Made by a program: the position numbers and the translations under genes. DNA of 64,000 nucleotides from contig NZ_VAUA01000007.1 in the NCBI RefSeq assembly GCF_005771405.1, positions 232,519-296,518 on the forward strand, in the 5' to 3' direction. The notes beneath the pieces were generated by a model. That model ran no database searches. It was not told the origin of the DNA and saw only the letters and a program-made list of their open reading frames with translations. The DNA comes from Parasedimentitalea maritima (lineage in GTDB: Bacteria > Pseudomonadota > Alphaproteobacteria > Rhodobacterales > Rhodobacteraceae). Below are positions 51,204 through 58,776 of the stretch, one piece after another; position 1 is the first letter of the stretch, and every line of letters starts with the position of its first letter.

Positions 51204-53939
51204 ATGACAACGCAGTCTACTCTTTCCCCTAAACGCCGACGCATGCCGTTTTCCAGTGTTGGCGCCAAGATTACTCTGATCCTCTTAGCGTTGGGCGCTG
51301 CATCTGCTGCAATCGGTATCCTAGTGACACTGGTCTTTGATCGGGTGGCCACCGACATGGACACATTGGCCCAGAATAAGCTGCCACAACTTGAATTGAG
51401 CAGCAGCCTGATTGAAGCGGCGAGTCAAACCAAGGACGCAATGGCAGTAGTGCTTTTGGCTACTGGAGCTGACCAGCTTGCAACGGGTGCCGAAAATATT
51501 GCGGCCGCGACCGCCCAGTTAAACGAGAGCATAGCCTTGCTGCCTGAGGAGGCACGCGGGGGGTTTGAAGAAGATGCGCAAAACGCAGCCAGTACATTGG
51601 AAGCTCTGGTCGTTGCCCGCAAAAATGCCTTTCGCAACAAGGCTTCAATCGAGGCACGAACTGCTGTGTTGCAGCAACTGAGTGGCAGATTGCAGGCCAC
51701 GCTGGCCGAGCTCGCGGCTGAGTCCTATTCGAGCTTGAAGACGCGTGGCGAAGAAACCATGTCGTCGATTGATGACACTCTGATTGACCTGGTTGAAAAC
51801 CAATTTGCGATGCTTCAGTCGTTGCTGGAAGCGCGTTCCGAAGTGAATTTGCTGTCTGGAACCACATTGGCGATCGGCACCGCGCGCGAAGACGCAATGC
51901 GTTCAACGCTCAAAGATATTGCGCTGGCATCGCTCGGGCGCCTGTCAGAAATCATCGAAACGGTTAAGGCCAATGGTTCCATTGAATTGAATATGGAAGC
52001 CATCAACATGTCGGTTGATACCTTTCAGGCGGCAATCGGCAGCGGCATGTATCAGACAGATGCCGACAGGCAAGAAGTGTTGCGGGCGCGTATACGTATC
52101 AATACCGAGCTTTCAACAGCCGTAGAGGACATGGTGTTTGTTCTGTCGATTGCTGCTGAAGACGCAGGAATTGAAAATCGCGAAGCAATTCAGGGGTTGT
52201 TGGACAATGACGTTAGCTTTCTCAACAAGCTGGTAGAAATCAACAGCTGGATCAGCAGCTTTCAAGTTGCCGCACTGGATGTGGTTGTCGCTCCTGGCAT
52301 TGCAGAAACCACTGCTGCGGCAGAGATGCTGCAACAGGCTGCTAAGGCTCTTAAAGACTACACCGATTTCAACGATGGCGGTCTTGAAGGGGATTTGTCC
52401 GTTATGATTGCATTGGCCAGCCCGAAAAAAGGGGTTCCGGCCTTTAAAACGGCATCGCTCGAAGCGGATGCTACGGCAGCTAAGGCTGCGACGGATACCG
52501 CTGAAGCCGTTCGCCAGATTTCCCAACATGCAACGGCTTTGGGCTCTGCTAGTCTGGTTGAAATTGCGGCAATGGCCAAAGAAGTTTCCGGCGACATTTC
52601 CGTTGCGCAGGAACAAATGCAATTGGCACTGATCGCTTCGGGTGTGGTGTTGGTACTGGCTATGATTCTTACGCGGGTGCTGGTTCAGCGACCTTTGGTC
52701 AAGATCAGCGCAACCACCGAGCGGCTGGCTGAAGGCGACCTTAGCCCGGTCAGCGGGTTCGACCGGGCGAGTGAAGAAATTTACCGCATTGCACGTGCGC
52801 TGTCTGTGTTCCGCGACGGGTTGGTTGAAAAAGAAGAGATGTCCAAAGCCGTTGAGGCCGAACGGCAAGAGCGGATGGCCGAACAGGAAGCAGCCGTTTC
52901 CGCGATTGGGTCCGGTCTGGAGCGCCTTTCAAAAGGGGATCTGACCGTGCGTATTGATGACGACATGAGCGAGGGTTATGCTAAGTTGCGGGATGACTTT
53001 AATCAGGCTCTGGACACATTGAAAACGACAGTCTTTGAGGTTGTTAGTGCGTCTGAAAGCATCCGCAATGGTGCCACTGAAATCAGTCACTCGTCAGACG
53101 ATCTGTCGCGCCGGACCGAAAGCCAGGCCGCTACATTGGAACAAACCGCAGCGGCTCTGGATGAGATGACAGCGAGTGTTAAATCGGCAGCCAAAGGGGC
53201 AACCCGGGTTGAGACGATAATGGCAGAGGCTAAGACGGAGGCCGAGGAAAGCGGTTATGTTGTAAAAAATGCTGTTTCAGCGATGACCGAAATCGAAGAT
53301 TCAGCGCGTCATATTAGCCAGATCATTGGGGTGATTGATGACATTTCGTTTCAGACCAATCTGCTGGCGTTGAACGCAGGCGTCGAAGCCGCCCGTGCTG
53401 GTGAAGCAGGTCGTGGGTTTGCTGTCGTCGCGTCCGAGGTTCGTGGGCTGGCGCAGCGGTCTTCTGATGCTGCAATGGAGATTAAAACGCTGATCAGTGA
53501 TAGTTCGAAGCAGGTCGAGAAAGGCGTCGATCTGGTTGGGAAGGCTGGCGATGCGCTGACCAGTATCTTCGATCGCGTAAACAACATCTCTCAGATGGTT
53601 TCGGAAATTGCGGTTGGGGCTGCGGAACAATCTACCGGTTTGAACGAGATCAATATTGGTGTGACCCAATTGGATCAGGTGACGCAGCAAAATGCGGCAA
53701 TGGTGGAAGAGGCAACAGCCGCCAGCCATTTGCTAAATACAGATGCAAACAAACTGTCCTCTCTGGTGGCCCATTTTAGTATCGATGCTGGTGCTCAGAG
53801 CCAGGTTTCCTATGACCCCGAGCAGGCGAATGAGGCGCCGACCCCCAACGCCCATTTCGATGACTGGGACACGCCGGATATTGAGATGGAACCCGTTAAG
53901 GTATCCGGCGGGGGGGACGACATCTGGCAGAACTTCTAG
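51204..53939 (+). CDS. Methyl-accepting chemotaxis protein with long sensor region
   Basis: The 911-residue chemoreceptor has a first membrane helix (about 20-45) and a long periplasmic sensor of about 430 residues, likely helical. A second helix (about 473-495) follows, then a HAMP (RPLVKISATTERLAEGDLSPV), a second HAMP-like segment (IGSGLERLSKGDLTVRIDDDM) and the signalling hairpin with tip VIDDISFQTNLLALNAGVEAA at about 710-730. The C-terminus ends D-D-I-W-Q-N-F, an x-W-x-x-F tail like the CheR/CheB docking peptide. The ligand is unknown. No other chemotaxis gene is near. Confidence 0.93.
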   Translation: MTTQSTLSPKRRRMPFSSVGAKITLILLALGAASAAIGILVTLVFDRVATDMDTLAQNKLPQLELSSSLIEAASQTKDAMAVVLLATGADQLATGAENIAAATAQLNESIALLPEEARGGFEEDAQNAASTLEALVVARKNAFRNKASIEARTAVLQQLSGRLQATLAELAAESYSSLKTRGEETMSSIDDTLIDLVENQFAMLQSLLEARSEVNLLSGTTLAIGTAREDAMRSTLKDIALASLGRLSEIIETVKANGSIELNMEAINMSVDTFQAAIGSGMYQTDADRQEVLRARIRINTELSTAVEDMVFVLSIAAEDAGIENREAIQGLLDNDVSFLNKLVEINSWISSFQVAALDVVVAPGIAETTAAAEMLQQAAKALKDYTDFNDGGLEGDLSVMIALASPKKGVPAFKTASLEADATAAKAATDTAEAVRQISQHATALGSASLVEIAAMAKEVSGDISVAQEQMQLALIASGVVLVLAMILTRVLVQRPLVKISATTERLAEGDLSPVSGFDRASEEIYRIARALSVFRDGLVEKEEMSKAVEAERQERMAEQEAAVSAIGSGLERLSKGDLTVRIDDDMSEGYAKLRDDFNQALDTLKTTVFEVVSASESIRNGATEISHSSDDLSRRTESQAATLEQTAAALDEMTASVKSAAKGATRVETIMAEAKTEAEESGYVVKNAVSAMTEIEDSARHISQIIGVIDDISFQTNLLALNAGVEAARAGEAGRGFAVVASEVRGLAQRSSDAAMEIKTLISDSSKQVEKGVDLVGKAGDALTSIFDRVNNISQMVSEIAVGAAEQSTGLNEINIGVTQLDQVTQQNAAMVEEATAASHLLNTDANKLSSLVAHFSIDAGAQSQVSYDPEQANEAPTPNAHFDDWDTPDIEMEPVKVSGGGDDIWQNF

Positions 53940-53980
53940 GTCCGCTGCACAAGTGAATTTGACGCAAGTACTGTATGTAA

Positions 53981-54006
53981 GGCCAGCCAATGCGCTGGCC
54001 TTTCTT
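53981..54006 (+). terminator. Terminator after the chemoreceptor gene
   Basis: GGCCAGC (53981-53987) pairs with GCTGGCC (53994-54000) around a 6-base loop and is followed by TTTCTT. It lies about 40 bases after the stop and between convergent genes. Confidence 0.75.
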
Positions 54007-54061
54007 ATGTGCGCAATCAACTGCGCGGGTTGCCTGAACGGGCCTGGCTATTGGCGGGGGT

Positions 54062-54571
54062 TTATATGGAGCGAAGGTTTGATGATGCCGCCCATGTGCC
54101 GCCGGACAAGTGGTCTAACAGCAATGTGCCCATGATCATTGCCAGTGTTTCATCTGTCTTGCTGGCACCGACGATCGCTTCAACCATTTTGCGATAAGTC
54201 TCGATTGAGACCTGCATGGCCTCATTTTCAGCGATTTCGGCTTTGCTTTTGTTACGCAGATAATCAAAAAGAAGCGCCATTTCAGAGCCGAAATCGACCT
54301 GCATCACATTGATCAGTTGCTGAATTTGCTCCTGTTGAGTTGTGCTCTCGTTGAGCACGCCAACATCAACCTGGGACATTACCTGTTCCGTACAGGCAAG
54401 AAATAGCGACTCTTTGTTGGGGAAATAGTGATAGAGCGCGCTTTTTGAAACGCCAAGATATTCCGCGATGTTTCGCATGCTCCCCCCGGCATACCCGTGT
54501 TTTGAGAAGTATTTCGACGCACGAAGCGCCAGGTCTGCCCGGTGGGCAGCGTGGTCAACAATTTTGGGCAT
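54062..54571 (-). CDS. TetR-family transcriptional regulator
   Basis: The 169-residue protein has a TetR HTH: LALRASKYFSKHGYAGGSMRNIAEYLGVSK in overlapping segments, then ALYHYFPNKESLFLAC. The ligand-binding half is short (about 110 residues), at the low end for TetR. It is divergent from two membrane-protein genes. A perfect 20-base interrupted palindrome sits just upstream of its start, suggesting strong autorepression. Confidence 0.88.
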   Translation of the reverse strand: MPKIVDHAAHRADLALRASKYFSKHGYAGGSMRNIAEYLGVSKSALYHYFPNKESLFLACTEQVMSQVDVGVLNESTTQQEQIQQLINVMQVDFGSEMALLFDYLRNKSKAEIAENEAMQVSIETYRKMVEAIVGASKTDETLAMIMGTLLLDHLSGGTWAASSNLRSI

Positions 54572-54577
54572 GTTCTA

Positions 54578-54597
54578 TTTCGTCCTATTGGTCGAAA
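54578..54597. promoter_or_regulatory. TetR operator palindrome
   Basis: TTTCG-T-CC-TATT-GG-T-CGAAA is a perfect interrupted palindrome starting 7 bases from the tetR start. A partly matching half-site (GGACGAAA at 54650-54657, with CC at 54644-54645) lies just before the divergent membrane gene. TTGACG (54614-54619) and TATTAAAT (54633-54640) are promoter-like elements between them. Confidence 0.65.
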
Positions 54598-54668
54598 AAG
54601 CATTGACATCATTTTGACGAAGCGTCTACAGGTATTAAATAGTCCAAATGGACGAAAAAGAGTTTTAG

Positions 54669-55139
54669 ATGTTTGACCCTTACCTTGTTGCCAAGCTAGT
54701 CCACATTTTCGCCATTTCGATAATGATAGGGGCGACCCTAATTAGTGGGCTCATCCATGGGCAGGCCAAAACCGCATCGCCGGTTGAGGCGGCAGGGTTG
54801 TTGCGGTGTGTTCTACGCGTCAACCGCCTGCTTATGGGGCCTTCACTTGCAGTGATCGTGCTGACTGGTTTTTGGATGGTGCATACCCTGGGGTATGATT
54901 TGCAGACCGGATGGATAGCGACTTCGGTCGGAATGAGCCTTGCTCTAATCCTAGCTTTTGTCGTTGGCGCCCGAGTTGAACATCGTTTGTTGTATATCGC
55001 TACTGCTGCCGCCGCTAAGGCAGACATGCGCCTTCCTAAATATTATCAGCGCGTGTTTTTGCAAGCCGTTCCAATTGGCTTGCTTGCGCTGATCTTGAGT
55101 CTGCTCACGCTCGCCCTAATGATCTTCAAACCCTTCTAA
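54669..55139 (+). CDS. DUF2269-like membrane protein
   Basis: The 156-residue integral protein has four hydrophobic helices (about 7-28, 58-78, 84-104, 130-153) with a conserved-looking KLVHIFAISIMIGATL start (helix 1 His) and RVNRLLMGPSLAVIVLTG. The pattern fits DUF2269, whose function is unknown; a haem- or metal-binding role through histidines is possible but not shown. It is the first gene after the TetR operator and is followed by a DUF1295-like gene after 11 bases, so the pair should be TetR-controlled. Confidence 0.65.
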   Translation: MFDPYLVAKLVHIFAISIMIGATLISGLIHGQAKTASPVEAAGLLRCVLRVNRLLMGPSLAVIVLTGFWMVHTLGYDLQTGWIATSVGMSLALILAFVVGARVEHRLLYIATAAAAKADMRLPKYYQRVFLQAVPIGLLALILSLLTLALMIFKPF

Positions 55140-55150
55140 GGTATATTCCT

Positions 55151-55828
55151 ATGTCAAATTCCGGCGGCATCAATCGAGACCACGACCGATCAACCGGTCC
55201 CAAACTGATCTTTGCTGTTTTGCATGGCGCCCTCGTTGCGGGGTGCCTCTGGTTGGCCTTCGGTGGGCTGGATTGGGTGGATGAGCCCAGGGCGCGCATT
55301 CTTGCCCTATGTGCTGTGCTGTACTGGTTGCGGCATCTGGTGACGCTGTTTGTCCTTTTGCAACGCCGCGTCGCGATGTCAGAAGTGTTGGGACTCTCCG
55401 TTTTTATTGGCGTGTTTGAAATTGGGTTCCTGGTTCTTGGCGCTGGAGTCGTTTCCGGAGTGCTGACCCCATTGGGAATGTTGGACTGGGTAGGCGCAGG
55501 GTTGGTTTTGCTTGGTTCATTTCTCAACACAGTGTCGGAACGGCAGCGATGGAAATGGAAGAGAAAACCGTCCTCCAAAGGACGGTGCTACACGGGTGGG
55601 CTGTTTGGTTATTCGATGCACATCAACTATTTCGGAGATACGGTGCTGTTCACCGGGTGGGCGATTCTTACCGCTTCGGCTTTTGCTTTAATCATACCCA
55701 TTTTTGTGACTCTCGGTTTCGTCTTTTTCCATATCCCGCCATTGGATACTTACCTCGCCGGTCGCTATGGGGAAGAATTTAAGGCCTATGCTAAGCGAAC
55801 GGCCAAATTTATTCCCTTCGTGTATTGA
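55151..55828 (+). CDS. DUF1295/isoprenylcysteine methyltransferase-like membrane protein
   Basis: The 225-residue protein has about five or six hydrophobic segments, then a conserved C-terminal region: GLFGYSMHINYFGDTVLFTGW, and P-P-L-D-T-Y-L-A-G-R-Y-G-E-E-F-K-A-Y. The latter matches the end of steroid 5-alpha-reductase/ICMT-like (DUF1295) proteins, where the Y-G-x-x-F/Y-x-x-Y residues bind cofactor. A lipid reductase or methyltransferase in the membrane is likely, substrate unknown. It is co-transcribed with the DUF2269-like gene under the divergent TetR regulator. Confidence 0.7.
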   Translation: MSNSGGINRDHDRSTGPKLIFAVLHGALVAGCLWLAFGGLDWVDEPRARILALCAVLYWLRHLVTLFVLLQRRVAMSEVLGLSVFIGVFEIGFLVLGAGVVSGVLTPLGMLDWVGAGLVLLGSFLNTVSERQRWKWKRKPSSKGRCYTGGLFGYSMHINYFGDTVLFTGWAILTASAFALIIPIFVTLGFVFFHIPPLDTYLAGRYGEEFKAYAKRTAKFIPFVY

Positions 55829-56046
55829 ACCCAATTTGTGACATGGCAAAATTATTTCATGTTTAGCTTGATGAGCGGAGGACGCGTGAGCTGAGAACGC
55901 AGGCCAATCGCTGACGATGTTTTTGCAGATCGCCGCGTTGTCAGATGTTTGAGGAGAGGGTAACAACTCAGACAGCTGTGTTTCCCGTGTTGACAGTCCG
56001 TCGTTCGCACCGCAACGCTGGCGCCGCACTAAAAGGGAGCGCGGAT

Positions 56047-56799
56047 ATGGGCGTGCAAGAGTCATCAAACTTTCCCGTGATACGGACGGTTGGACTTCAG
56101 GGGTTGTTGGTAACATTCGCTGACAAGCTGAGTGAGCCATCGAACCGCGCGGCGCTGGCATTTCAAGGCGCGTTGGAACAGGGGTTGATGACGGGCGTGA
56201 TTGAGACCTCTACCTCGCTGGCCTCGGTTTTTGTGCGGTTTGATCCGTCTGAATTGTCGCACGACGTTCTGCGAGAGCAGTTACAGGGGTTGCTGGCGGA
56301 TCGTGATTGGTATGCGGCACCGCTGCCCGAGGGGCGCAGGTTCTGGCGGGTGCCTACTGTGTATGGCACCGATTTGGCCCCACAATTGGCTGAAGCAGCT
56401 GATGCCGCTGGGATGACTGAGGCGCAGGCAATTGACAGTCTAGGCTCAGCTAGAGTGCGGGTTCTCACCATAGGATTTGCCGCGTCGCAACCATATTTGG
56501 GCACATTGGGTGAAGAATGGGATCTGCCGCGTCAAACTGAACTGACGCCAATGGTACCACAGGGCGCATTGGTGCAGGCGATCCGACAGTTTGTGCTGTT
56601 CACAGCACCGGCCCCCACCGGGTGGCGTCATGTTGGGCAGACCGGCATGCGCCTGTTTCGGCCGGAAATGGAAGACCCCTTTGCGCTGCGGGCTGGGGAC
56701 GAATTGATATTTGAACCGGTGGCGCGGGCTGACTTTCTGCGGTTGCGTGAGGATGATCCATTGAATGGCGGCGCCACTGTGTCGGAGATCGCATCATGA
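56047..56799 (+). CDS. pxpB: 5-oxoprolinase subunit PxpB
   Basis: The 250-residue protein belongs to the KipI/PxpB family: ALEQGLMTGVIETSTSLASVFVRFDP in segments, RFWRVPTVYGTDLAPQL, GFAASQPYLGTL (G-F-x-P-G-F-x-Y-L equivalent) and a C-terminal TGWRHVGQTGMRLFRPE. PxpB works with PxpC and PxpA in ATP-dependent cleavage of 5-oxoproline (pyroglutamate) to glutamate. I start at ATG 56047 because GGGAG lies before it; the frame extends 34 codons upstream without family support. It overlaps pxpC by four bases. Confidence 0.88.
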   Translation: MGVQESSNFPVIRTVGLQGLLVTFADKLSEPSNRAALAFQGALEQGLMTGVIETSTSLASVFVRFDPSELSHDVLREQLQGLLADRDWYAAPLPEGRRFWRVPTVYGTDLAPQLAEAADAAGMTEAQAIDSLGSARVRVLTIGFAASQPYLGTLGEEWDLPRQTELTPMVPQGALVQAIRQFVLFTAPAPTGWRHVGQTGMRLFRPEMEDPFALRAGDELIFEPVARADFLRLREDDPLNGGATVSEIAS

Positions 56800-57827
56800 A
56801 CGGGTTGAAAGTCTTAAGTGCAGGTCCCTTGATGTCCGTGCAGGACATGGGACGCCCGGGCCTGTTGGAACGCGGTATTTCGCAGGGTGGGGCGGCGGAT
56901 GTCCTGGCGCTTGCAGAAGGTGCGGGGTTGCTAAGCCAAGGGGCAGGACTGGCCGCGCTGGAAATGGGTGGAATTGGCGGCACATTTGAAGCCGTCGGTA
57001 CGCTCCGCATTGCCCTGACCGGAGCACCAATGACTGCTACGCTGGATGGCGTTGCGCTCACCTGGAATGCCTCACATCTGGTGGAGGCGGGGCAGAAGCT
57101 GGTGATCGGTGCCGCGCGTCGTGGAGTGTATGGCTATCTCCATTTGGGAGGCGGCATCGATACCGACCGTTTTCTGGGGTCACGTGCTGCGCATCTGACC
57201 GGGGGCATTGGGCAGGCGGTGACGGAAGGCGACCTGCTACCAGCGGGACAGGATGCCCAACGTGAGATAGGTCTGGGACTTGAAGTTGAAGACCGGTTTT
57301 CGGGCGGTGCCTTGCGAATTGTCAAAAGCTTTCAGTCGTCTCTGTTTGCAGATGATGTGCTGGCGCGGTTTGGGGATACTCAATTTAATCGGGGTGTTCG
57401 TGCCAATCGCATGGGTGTTGAAATGGTCTCGGATGGAGAGGGGTTTTCGGCTGCGGGACAGTTGAACATCTTATCTGAGGTGATTGTGCCGGGTGATGTC
57501 CAGATGACCGGAGACGGAAAACCATTTGTGCTACTGCGGGAGTGCCAGACAACTGGCGGCTATCCCCGTATTGGCACAGTGCTGCCATGTGATCTGGCGC
57601 GGGTGGCGCAGTCTGGAAACGGCGCAGCCTTGCAGTTTGACTGGGTGAGTTTGGAGGAGGGCCTAGCCATTCAGGCCAAGCATGATGCCTTTGTCAAATC
57701 GCTGCCGGGGCAATGCCAGCCGCTGATCCGTGATCCCTTGGATATGGCGGATTTGTTATCTTATCAATTGGTCGGTGGCGCTGTTTCAGCCAATGCTGAC
57801 CCCTTCGAGAATGGAGAGAATACATGA
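56796..57827 (+). CDS. pxpC: 5-oxoprolinase subunit PxpC (biotin-dependent carboxylase-like)
   Basis: The 343-residue protein starts LKVLSAGPLMSVQDMGRPG, the family opening, followed by ERGISQGGAADVLALAEG, YLHLGGGIDTDRFLGSRA, GVRANRMGVEMVSDG and KPFVLLRECQTTGGYPRIG. This is the KipA/PxpC signature. It forms the catalytic complex with PxpB. Both ends overlap neighbours as ATGA, so pxpB, pxpC and pxpA are tightly coupled. Confidence 0.9.
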   Translation: MNGLKVLSAGPLMSVQDMGRPGLLERGISQGGAADVLALAEGAGLLSQGAGLAALEMGGIGGTFEAVGTLRIALTGAPMTATLDGVALTWNASHLVEAGQKLVIGAARRGVYGYLHLGGGIDTDRFLGSRAAHLTGGIGQAVTEGDLLPAGQDAQREIGLGLEVEDRFSGGALRIVKSFQSSLFADDVLARFGDTQFNRGVRANRMGVEMVSDGEGFSAAGQLNILSEVIVPGDVQMTGDGKPFVLLRECQTTGGYPRIGTVLPCDLARVAQSGNGAALQFDWVSLEEGLAIQAKHDAFVKSLPGQCQPLIRDPLDMADLLSYQLVGGAVSANADPFENGENT

Positions 57828-58597
57828 CCAAATCGGTCGATCTGAATGCCGATATGGGCGAAAGCTTTGGTCCCTGGAACATGGGAGATGACTCGGCGCT
57901 TTTGGACATCGTATCGTCGGCCAATGTCGCCTGTGGTTTTCACGCCGGCGATCCCGATGTGATGGCTGCGACCATGACCCGCGCAATGGAGTGCAACGTG
58001 GGTATTGGTTCGCATCCGGGTTTTGCTGACCTGCAGGGGTTTGGGCGGCGCAAGATGCAGCTGTCCAAAGATAACCTGAAAAACACGGTACGCTATCAGC
58101 TAGGCGCGTCTCGTGGGATGGCAGCGGCGCTGGGCGGGCAGGTGCGTCATCTGAAACTGCATGGGGCACTGGCCAATATGTCCAGCGTTGATGCGGACAT
58201 GGCGCGCGCTTGCTATGAAGCCGCTTTGGAAGTCGACCCTGATATCATTATCATGGTTCTGGCCGCCACTGAGATGGAAAAAGTGGTGCGCGAGCTGGGA
58301 TGCAATTGGGCGGGTGAGATTTTTGCAGATCGGGCTTACAATGATGATGCAACGCTGGTTGACAGATCCAAACCCGGCGCGGTGATCCATGATCCGGCAG
58401 TCGCAGGCCCTCGTATTCTGCAGATGGTGCAAGAGGGGGCCATTATCACAGAAAGCGGTAAGCGTATTGCAACTAACATTGATACGATCTGCTTGCATGG
58501 AGACACACCAACTGCTGTTGCGCTGGCAGGAGCCGTACGCAACAGTTTGACCGAAGGTGGCATAGAAATTGCACAGTTTTCCGGGCGGCGGGGCTGA
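57824..58597 (+). CDS. pxpA: 5-oxoprolinase subunit PxpA (LamB/YcsF family)
   Basis: The 257-residue protein has the LamB/YcsF motifs: DLNADMGESFGPW at the N-terminus (metal-binding D-x-N-x-D), SSANVACGFHAGDP, IGSHPGFADLQGFGRR, VRHLKLHGAL and FADRAYNDDATLV, then TICLHGDTP near the end. PxpA, with PxpB/C, hydrolyses 5-oxoproline. It is the last gene of the operon and is followed by a strong palindromic terminator. Confidence 0.93.
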   Translation: MTKSVDLNADMGESFGPWNMGDDSALLDIVSSANVACGFHAGDPDVMAATMTRAMECNVGIGSHPGFADLQGFGRRKMQLSKDNLKNTVRYQLGASRGMAAALGGQVRHLKLHGALANMSSVDADMARACYEAALEVDPDIIIMVLAATEMEKVVRELGCNWAGEIFADRAYNDDATLVDRSKPGAVIHDPAVAGPRILQMVQEGAIITESGKRIATNIDTICLHGDTPTAVALAGAVRNSLTEGGIEIAQFSGRRG

Positions 58598-58604
58598 TAT
58601 CTTT

Positions 58605-58624
58605 GCCCGGCCAATTGGCCGGGC
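58605..58624 (+). terminator. Terminator after pxpA
   Basis: GCCCGGCC (58605-58612), a four-base AATT loop and GGCCGGGC (58617-58624) form a perfect 20-base palindrome 8 bases after the pxpA stop. The T-run after it is weak (TTCCC). Confidence 0.65.
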
Positions 58625-58655
58625 TTCCCATATAATGATGAGTTTTCTCATATTG

Positions 58656-58705
58656 TTTCAATTGAAAACAGCATGTTGGATGTGATTTAGATAATATTGT
58701 ATATT
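58656..58705 (+). promoter_or_regulatory. Operator-like palindrome and promoter before the dehalogenase-like gene
   Basis: TTTCAATTGAAA (58656-58667) is a perfect 12-base palindrome. It is followed by TTGGAT (58676-58681), 18 bases and TATATT (58700-58705), a possible promoter about 70 bases before ATG 58777. TTGGATG occurs twice (58676-58682 and 58704-58710). No regulator gene is adjacent. Confidence 0.4.
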
Positions 58706-58776
58706 GGATGCTATCAAAGTGATTGTCTTGTGTAGTACAAGGCTGCAACCATCACTGACCACCAGGATCCTTAGCA

